Shown in pieces: positions 15,201 through 24,200 of a stretch of 64,000 bases of DNA. The DNA is from Mesorhizobium sp. AR07 (lineage in GTDB: Bacteria > Pseudomonadota > Alphaproteobacteria > Rhizobiales > Rhizobiaceae), in assembly GCF_024746815.1 (NCBI RefSeq), contig NZ_CP080525.1, positions 4,272,501 to 4,336,500 on the forward strand, in the 5' to 3' direction. Every line of letters begins with the position of its first letter. Within the stretch, counting starts at the first letter, position 1. A program made the translations under genes and the position numbers. The notes beneath the pieces are model-generated. The model was not told the DNA's origin. It ran no database searches and saw only the letters and a list, made by a program, of their open reading frames with translations.

Positions 15201-18200
15201 TCGAGGTGCCGGTGCCGAAGCTGAACGTGCCGCCCGACCCGTTGAGGATATCGATGCCGGCATCGCCGCCATTCAGCATCGTCGTACCATTGAAATTGTA
15301 GATGCCATCGGCATTGTCGAACTGCAGGCCGGTGCCGCTGCCCGCGAAAAGTATGCCGGCTTGGAAGGTGATCGTGCCGGTGGCGTGGCCGCCCGAAATG
15401 CTGACCATGGCCTGACCGGGCGTGCCTTGCGTGATGTTGCCGCTGTAGGTGACGGCGGCGGTGCCGCCGACCACGTTGAAAGCCGTGCCGCTGGGGCTGG
15501 TGATCGAGACGCCGGGGCCGAAGCTGAAGGTGCCGCCCGATCCGTTGAGGATGTCGATGCCGGCATCGCCGCCAGTCAGCGTCGTCGCGCCGTTGACCGT
15601 ATTGAAATTGTAGCTGCCATCGGCATTGTCGAATTGCAGGCCGGTGCCATTGGTCGCCAACAAATTGCCGGTGTTGAAGGTCAGCGAGCCGGTGTTGCCG
15701 CTGGAAACGCTGACCAAGGCGGCGTTGTTCGCCTGGGTGATGTTGCCGGCATAGGTGACGGTGGCCGTGCCGCCGACGACATTGAACGACGCGCCCGTGG
15801 CACCGCTCAGTGCGCCGGAGCCGAGGCCGACCGTGCCGGTGACATTGGTCAGGCTGACATTGTTGGTGCCGCCGCCCGACGAGGTCGTATCGAGCGCGAT
15901 GGTGGCGGCAACGCCCGAGAGATTGATCGCCTGGCCGCCGGTCGAATTGACCGTCTCGGCGGCAGCGGAGGCAGTGATGCCCATCGTGCCACCGGTTCCG
16001 ACAATTCCGGTGCCGCTGGTGGTGTCGATGGTCAGGCCGTTGACGAAGCTGGTCGTGCCGCCGCTCTGCGAGAGACCGATGCCGGCAGCCGTATCGATGT
16101 TGGCGAGGCCGGTGACGTTGAGCGTACCGGTTGCGACACGGATGCCGCCGCCGGTCGTCAGGTGGTTGTCGATCGTCATCGTGTTGAAATTGAAGGTGCC
16201 GGTGTTGGTGTTGATGGCATCGATGCCGAAGGCCGACGTACCGGTAATCGTCGTCGCGCCCGTGACGGTGAAGGTGCCGGCAACGCCGTCGAAGATGATG
16301 CCGCTGGCGCCGCCGCTGGCGGTGACGCTCGCAAATGTCATGTTGACGGCAAGCGGATCGAGATTGAATGCCGTGCCCGCCGTGGTGTCGACCACACCGC
16401 CGGTGTTGTTCAGCGCGAAGGTCGTGCCCGCGCCCTTGGTGTTGACCACCAGGCCGGTGCCGTTGTTGTTGGCGATGTCGAGCGTGGTGAAGTTCAAGGT
16501 GCCGGTCGGGTTGATGAAGCTCAGGCCGTCGCCCTGGACGCGTGTGCTGGGTGTGCTGGGCGTTCCGACCGTCAGCGTGCCGCCCGCCGCGTTGCCGAAA
16601 TTGACATTGCTGAACAGGATACCGCCGCCGGTGCCATTGCCGGTCACCGTGTTGCCGGCAAACGAATTGACCAGGATGGAATTCGTGGTCGAGGACAGGT
16701 TCTGGCCGCTGAGCGAGACGGCCACCCCGGCGCTGGTGCGCTGGAAGATGTTGCCGTCGATGCCAAGCTGCAGCATGTCGACCGTGCCGCCCGTCGTGCC
16801 GAGGCTGAGCGCCGCGCCGCCTGCGGTGATGTCGTTGTTCCTCAGCACGAAACTGGAGGCCAGCCCGGCATTGACGAAAATGCCGGCGCCGCTGCCGCTG
16901 TTGATGGCCGTGACGTTCTGGACGCCGGCGGTGATGGTGCCGGTTCCGGTCGTCGGCAGGTTGATCGTCGCGCCGGCGCCGTTGCTGGCCAGGATCGGCC
17001 GTGAATTGTCGAGGCCGCCGGGGTTCGAAACGACCGTCGATGCCTGGATGGTGGTGAAGTGGAAGGAGGCCGGCGCGCCGAGGCCGCCACCGACGCCGAG
17101 CTGCGCGACGTCGATCCCCGAATCGCCGCTCTTGAACGAGATCACCGCTTGCCCGTCCTTGAGGTCGAGCGAGCTGTTGCCGATGTTGATGGTCGCCTGG
17201 TTCGTGTCGACGTTCTTGTCGATCAGCACGAAGACATTGGCGGTGGACAGTTCCGCATTCGCGACGCTGCCCGGATTGGCGAAGCTGCCGTCGCCAGTTC
17301 CGACGGCGTCGATGTAGTAGACCCTGATCGCCTGCAGGTTCGACGTGTCGCCGGTGAAATTGACGTCGTTGAAATTGTAGCTGCCGTTGGTCGGCAAACT
17401 GTCGGTAGCATGGATGACCTGGCCGCCGCCGAAGGTCGCGATCGACGATTCGGCCGGAGCCTGGCCGTCGCCGAACACCAGCTGGGCATTGGTGGTGCTG
17501 GAGAACTGGACGCCCTGCGCGACATTGCTGATGGTCGAGGTCTGGCCTCCCGGACCGGGATTGTTGTTGACGAGGTCGCCGAGCTGGATCGTGCCCACGC
17601 CCGTCGTGCCGGCCATGTCGATGCCGAGCGTGCCGGCAAAACCGCCGCCGGCGACATCGAAATCGCTGGCCGAGATAAGGCTTGTGCCGAGAGCCGCTCC
17701 ATTGAGATCGAGGCCGATGGCGTTCTGGGCGCCCAGCCCGATGTTGAGGCGGACGGCGCTCAGCGACGTACCCAACGTGCCGGAAATGTCGACGCCACGC
17801 GAGGTAATGCCCAGCAGGTCGACGACGCCGAGATTGATGACGCCGCCACCGCCGACATTGTTGAGCGCGATGCCGGTCGCCGCGCCATTGACGGAGACCG
17901 AGCTGAAGTTGAGGCCGCCCGCACCGATCGTCGCGCCGTCGAGCTTGAGCGCGGTTCCGGTCGTCGTGGCGATGGTGTTGTTGAGGCCGGTGATGCTGAC
18001 CGTGCCGGCGCCGAAGGTGCTGGCGGTGAAGCCGGCGCCGCTGGTGGTGGTGATGCCGAGGCCACCGCCGGTGAAAGACAGTGTGCCGGTGCCGATGCCG
18101 GCGGCCTTGAAGACACCATTGTTGGCGAAGGTGCTGAACGTCTTCGACGTGCCGGAGAAGGTGATCGTGCCATCCGAGAAGCCGTCGACCGCGACGCCGG

Positions 18201-21200
18201 CGCCGCCACTATGCGCAATGGTGCTCGAAATCGTGTACGTCCCATCGGCTCCGGCGAAGTCGAAGGCCGTCGAGGTCGTGGTCGACGTGACCGAGCCGCC
18301 GAGATTGAGGGTGGCCAGGTCGGAGAAGGTGACGCCCACCACGCTGCCGGCGAACGCACTGCCGCCGCTGACGTTGATCGAGCCGTTGTAGTTGAGCGTA
18401 CCACCGGTGTTGCCGTCGAGCGCAATGGCCCGGTCGATGGTGCTTGTCGTCGCACCGATGCTGGCACTGCCGGTGTTGCCGCCAATGTTGACGGACCCAC
18501 CCATCACGCCATTGAACGAAATCCCGGTCGAGCCGCCGTCGATGGTCAGGCTGGAGCCGGCGACATTGGCGATGTTCACCGTGCCGAGCTGGCCACTGAA
18601 ATTAAGACCAATCCCGGTAACGTCGATATTGGTCGTTCCGGTGAAGTTGACGGACTTGCCCACGGCGTTGGTCACGCCGAACACCGTGACGCCCATTGCG
18701 CCCGTATTGGTCAGGCCGCCGATGTTCACATTGCCGGCGAGGTCGACGCTGTTCAGCACCACACCGCCGCCACCACCGGTGGCTACCGACGTGATGCTGT
18801 CGAAGGCGATGCCGCCAGCGCCGATGTTGGTAACAGCCGCCAGCAGTCCGTCACCGCCGGAAGCGATAGTGTTGCTGGTGCCGGTTACAGTGAGGCTGCC
18901 GTTACCGATGCCAAGGCCGTTGCCGACGGTGAGCGCGACGAAGCCCGCCCCGGTCGTCGTCGTGATGTCGAGGCCGCCACCGCTGAAGTCGATCTTGCCA
19001 TCCGGATTGCCGGTCAGGCTGACGGCATCGGTCGCGCCTGACTTGATCTGCTTGCTGCTGCCGGAGAAGGTGACCGTTGCCGCGGTGCCGTTGTCGATGC
19101 TGGCAACGACGATGTTGCCGCCAGCCGTGGCATTGCCGTCGGTCAGATTGCCCGACAGCGTCACCGAACCGCCGGTGAGTTCCTGGATCGAAACCGCCGC
19201 ACCGGTGCCGTTGCTGGCGATGGTGCCACCATAGGAGATGACCGCGTTGCCGCCGCTCAAATTGGTGGCCGAGCCGACATTGAAGGCGGCGCCCGCGCCG
19301 GTGTTGGTCAGCGTGCCGGTGCCAAGGTCGAGCGTGCCGGTCAGGTTCTGCAGATTGATGCCGCTGCCGGCGGCGAAGCTGGCGCTGACCGACGTGAAGC
19401 CGCCGCTGACGCTGGCGTTGCTGATGCTGACGCCGGTGCCGTTGGTGGTGGTGACATTGTTGACGCCGGTGAGCGCCACCGCGCCGCGGTCGGCGGAGAA
19501 GCCGGTGCCGCCGCTGTTCTGGATCGAGAGGCCGCCAGAGAAGGTCAGCGTGTCGGTGCTGCCGGCCGCGCGCTGCCATATGACGCCGCCGCCGGTGGCA
19601 TTGGTGATCGAGACCGCGCCGGCAAAAGTCACCGATGTCGCGACGAGGCTGCCGTTTTGGATCTGGATGGCGTTGGACGTCGTGCCGTCGATGGTCACCT
19701 TGCCGTTGAACAGCAGCGTCGGTGAAGTGGCCATGTTGGAGAGATAAATGCCGTTCTGGCCGCCGCCGCTCGAATTGATGGCGCCGAACTGCGCCGAGCC
19801 GCCCGAGCCGTTTTCAATCCTTGTGTTGGCAAACGAGATCGCCGGCTGGCCGGTGGTCGTCACCGTGTTGCCGGCCGCGCCGAAGAACAGCGTGCCGAGG
19901 AAATCGGAGTGCAGGCCTTCGGCCTGGACGGTGTTGACGGTGACGACGCCGGAGAAGCCGGCGCGGTTGCCCGTGCCGATCTGCGCGAGCAGAGCATCGC
20001 TGCGGCTCGCGAGCGCGCCGGTGCCGTCGATGTTGAGCGTGGCCGTGCCGAAGTCGACGCTGCTGTTGGCCGCGCCGCTGACATAGAGACCAACCGCGGT
20101 AGCGGTGCCCCCCGGATCAAATGTCGAATTGGTTGCGGTCTTGACCGCGACATTGGTTGTGTCGAATTTGAGATCGCCGGCAGCAGCGCCCAGGACCAGG
20201 CCATAGCCGCCGACGCGGTTCGTCGATGTGCCGGCGATAAAGGTGCCGCCGTCGACCTGGTCGATGCCGGGGGTGGCCGCATTGGCGTCGAAAACGACGG
20301 TCTGCAGCGAGAAGCCGCCGACTTCGCCCTTGTTGCCCAGAAGCGTGATGTCGGAGAAGGCGCTAACCTTCAGGGTGCCGGTGCCGGCCGTGCCGTTGAC
20401 CGAAGCGATGGCGCCGCCTGTGGCCGAGAGGACCAGATTGGACAGCGCGACCTCGCTGTTGGCCACGCCGTCAACGAGCGACAGCGCACCGCCGCCGCCA
20501 CCGGCGATCGTCGCCCGGTTGAGCACGACTTCGGTGATGGCGGTGCCGGACACGCCGATGCCGGTGCCGGTATTGCTGATGATGACGTTGTCGATGCTGG
20601 CGCGGCCGGTGAAGTCGACCGTGTTGCCGCTCGCCGTCGTCAGCGTCGGCAGCACGCTGTCGACACCGGCCGGCGCGTCGATGATGCTCGACGAATTGAT
20701 GTTGCTGAATTTGAAGTTGCCGCCGAGCACGCCGCCAACGCCGCCATAGGGCGCGGTGTCGATGGAATCGCCGGCCTTGAGGCCGATCAGGATCTGGCCG
20801 TCGGCGAGGTTGAGCGTCTTGTTGCCGGCGCCGGTCTGCTGCGCCAGCATCATGTTGATCAAATTGCTGGTGCCGTTCACCGACGTGTCGATCAGCGCAA
20901 TGATCTTGGCGCCCGACGCTTCGGCGCCGGCGATCGAGCCTGGATTGTCGGCCGTGCCGTCGCCGGTGCCGTTCTGGTCGACATAATAGATGGTCGATCC
21001 CTGCGCTTCGGAGATGTCGCCGATGAAGCCGCCATGGGCGCCGTCGACATCTTTGAAATTGTAGGTGCCGGCCGTCGGGAAGCCGCCGGTCGAATTCAGG
21101 ATGTCGACCGCCTTGATCGTCGACAGCTTGTCGGCCACGCCTTCGCCGTCGCCATAGATGAAATTGACCGCGGTCGTGCTGCTGAACTGGAAGCCGATGC

Positions 21201-24200
21201 CGGGGCCATTGCCGCTGCCGCCGATGGTGGACGAGACCCCAGTGGCGGGGTTACCGGGATCGCCGAGCTGGATGGTGCCGGTGCCGGTGGTGTTGGACAG
21301 GTTGACCGCCGTCGTGCCGGTCGAGCTGTCGCTGGTCAGGTCGAAACCGCGCGCGGTGATGGTGCCGTTGACCACGGCATTGGCGAAGCTGATGCCGGTC
21401 GTGTTGTCCGCTGAAAGCGCTATGTCGAGATCGGCGAAACTGACCGTGCCGGACGTGGTGCCCGAGAAAAGGATAGCCGAACCGCCGCTGGCGTTCACCA
21501 ATGTCGAGCCATTGAACGCGACCGTGCCGGACGTATTCGTCAACTCCACGATTGTCGGGCTGGAGCCCTCGATGATCACGTTGCCGCCAAAGGTGGCATG
21601 GCCGGCGATGTTGGAGAGCAGCAGGCCGCCAAATATGCCGTCTGTAACGTAAAGCGGTTCGTTGACGTTGAGGGTTGCCGCCGCGCCAAGTCCGTTGACG
21701 ATTGCGCTACCGCCGCCCGTCGCGCTCAGGGCACTGTTCGAGAAGGTGATTGTGCCGCCGGTCGGCGCCGCGTTTGTGCCGATCTCAAACAGATTGCCTG
21801 TACCGGTCGAGTTGACGTTGCCCGTGAAAGTCACGGAGCCACCGGTGATGCCGTCGATAATGACGGCTGTACCGGGGTCGTTTGCCGAGCTGGAAATATC
21901 GGCCGAGATGGTGATGGCCGCGTTCCCGCCGGAGATGACGACGCCGTTGCCTGTGCCGGAATTGTCGACGGTGCCGCCAATGCCGATCGTGCCGGTGTTG
22001 CCGGTCAGACTGACATCGGTGCCGTCCACAGCGGTCGTCACCAGATTGGCGATGGCGAAATTCGCCGACGAAGCGTTGATCGCAAGGCCGCCGATGCCGG
22101 CAGCAGTGCCGTTGACCCTGACATCGCCGGCGGAGAACGTGCCGCCCGAGACGATGTTGAAATTCAGCGCCGTGTTAGTCGTGACGCCGGTGGAGATGCT
22201 GTCGAACGACACGCCACCGGAGCCGATGGTGACGCCGTCGAGGTTGATCGCCTGGCCGGTGCCGGTAGTAATCGACTCGGTACCCGCGGCCGCGACATTG
22301 ACCGTGCCGCCGCCGCTGGCGTTGAAGCCGATGCCGGTCGTCGTGGTGAGGTTGAGCCCGCCGTTGAAGCTGATCGTGCTGCCGGTGTTGTTTGTCAGGT
22401 TGATCGCGGTGGCAGCACCTGTGCTGGCGGTGATCGCGCCGCCGAACGTGGCGCTGCCGCCGTTCAGGAAGGAGACCCTCACCGCGCTTGCCTGGCTGGT
22501 CTGGTTGATGGTGCCGTTGTAGGTGACGTTGGCCGATGAATTGGCGATGGAGAAGGCGCTGCTGCCGGTGTTGGCGATCGAACTCCCGGCCCCGAAGGTG
22601 AAGGTTCCGCTCGAGCCGGTGACGACGGAGACGCCAAGGCTGGCGCCGGTGATGTCGAGATCGTCGAAAGTGGCCGTGCCGTCAAAATTGTTGGCGAGCA
22701 GCGCGACATTGGCGGCGCCGGTAATCTTCGTGTTGCCGGTGAAATTGACGGTCGCACTTGAATCGACAAGCGCGATGCCGGTTTGGCTCGCGCTCTGGAT
22801 GGTCAGGTTGTTGACGTTGACGATGCCGGTGGTGCTGTCAAGCAAAAGGCCGACCGTGGCAGCGCTGATCGTCACGCCGCCGATAGTCGCGCCGCTGCTG
22901 CCCGTTCCGTCGATCGCAAAGCCGGAGCTGCTGACCGTCAGGTTCTTGACGAGGTTGCCGTTGGCAAGATCGACGGTGTTGCCCGCGGTGTTGCTGAGCG
23001 TTGCGCCGCCGAAGCCGAACGGATCGGCCTGCGTCGTGCCGGTCACAATGTTGGTGCCGGTGACATTGGCGGGCGGCGCGCCCAGCGTGACGGTGCCGCC
23101 ATTGGCGAAGGAAACGATCGACTGGCCGTTGGCCAGCGTGAAGCCGTCGGCGTCGGTGTCGGTGGTCTGGACGCTCGCCGTCTTGACCAGAACGAAAATC
23201 GTGCTGGCAGCGGTGGTCAGCTTGTCCGCCGCCGCCGCATTGATCAGATTGTTGGCGCTGGAGCCATCGCCGAGGCCCGTGCTGGTCGCGCCGACATAGA
23301 TGACATTGGCGACGTCGTAGAGCTGCGGCCCGTTCAGCACCGTGCCGTTGAAGGCATAGGTGCCGCTGCCCGGGTTCAGGCCGCGCATGTCGAGCGAAGC
23401 CGTCGTCCCGGTGATCGACGCGCCGCCGGCCGCGCCGAACGAGAAGGCGGTGTTCGCGCTGGTTGCGGCCGCGCCATTGCTGCCCATCTGCACGCCGGTG
23501 CCGGCCGAGATGGTGCCGGTGCCGATCGTCACCGAGCCGCCGGTGGTGCCGGAAAGATCGATGCCGGTCGAACTGCCGGCGCCGGCGATGTCGAGCGAGG
23601 TGGCGGTGAAGGTCGAGCGGCTACCCGAAAGGTCGAGCCCGGTTCTGCCGGTGGGCAGGCCGGTGATGTCGATGTTGCCGAAGCCGATCGTGCCGTTGAT
23701 ACCCGAAACGTCGATGCCGTTCAGGCCCGGCTGGCCGATACTCACATCGCCGAACGTTACGGCGCCGGAATTGCCATTCAGCGCGATGCCGTTGCCGCCA
23801 GGGGACGTGATGGTGACCGTGCCGCCGAAATGCTCCGTCGCCGCGCTGGCGCTGATCGAGAGTCCGTCAGCCGTGGTGTTGGCGATCGTCGTCGCGCCGG
23901 AAACGGTGAAGGTGCCGCTGACGCCGGAAAGGCTGATACCGGTCGTGCCGCCGGTCTGGCTGAGGCTCGCCAGCGTGACGCCAAGCTGGATGTTGGTTGC
24001 CGAGAAGGCCGAGGTACCGTCGCCGGAAATCGTCCCGCCCGTCGTCGACAGTTTGCCGGCACCCGTCGAGGTAGCGCTGACGCCATTGCCGCCATTGCCG
24101 GTCGCGTTGAGCGTCCCGAAACCGTAGGTTCCATTGCCGTTGATCAGCAGGCCGTTGCCGGTGTTGTTCGACAGCGTCGTCGTACCGGTGAAATTGTAGG

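Noticed and set aside
15085..19041. Long plus-strand ORFs opposite the adhesin gene (up to 660 residues)
   Set aside because: They are rich in Arg, Asp, Gly and Ala without any domain, and arise because the repetitive GC-rich codons of the adhesin lack stops on the other strand. The minus-strand frame has signal, barrel and beta-helix features.
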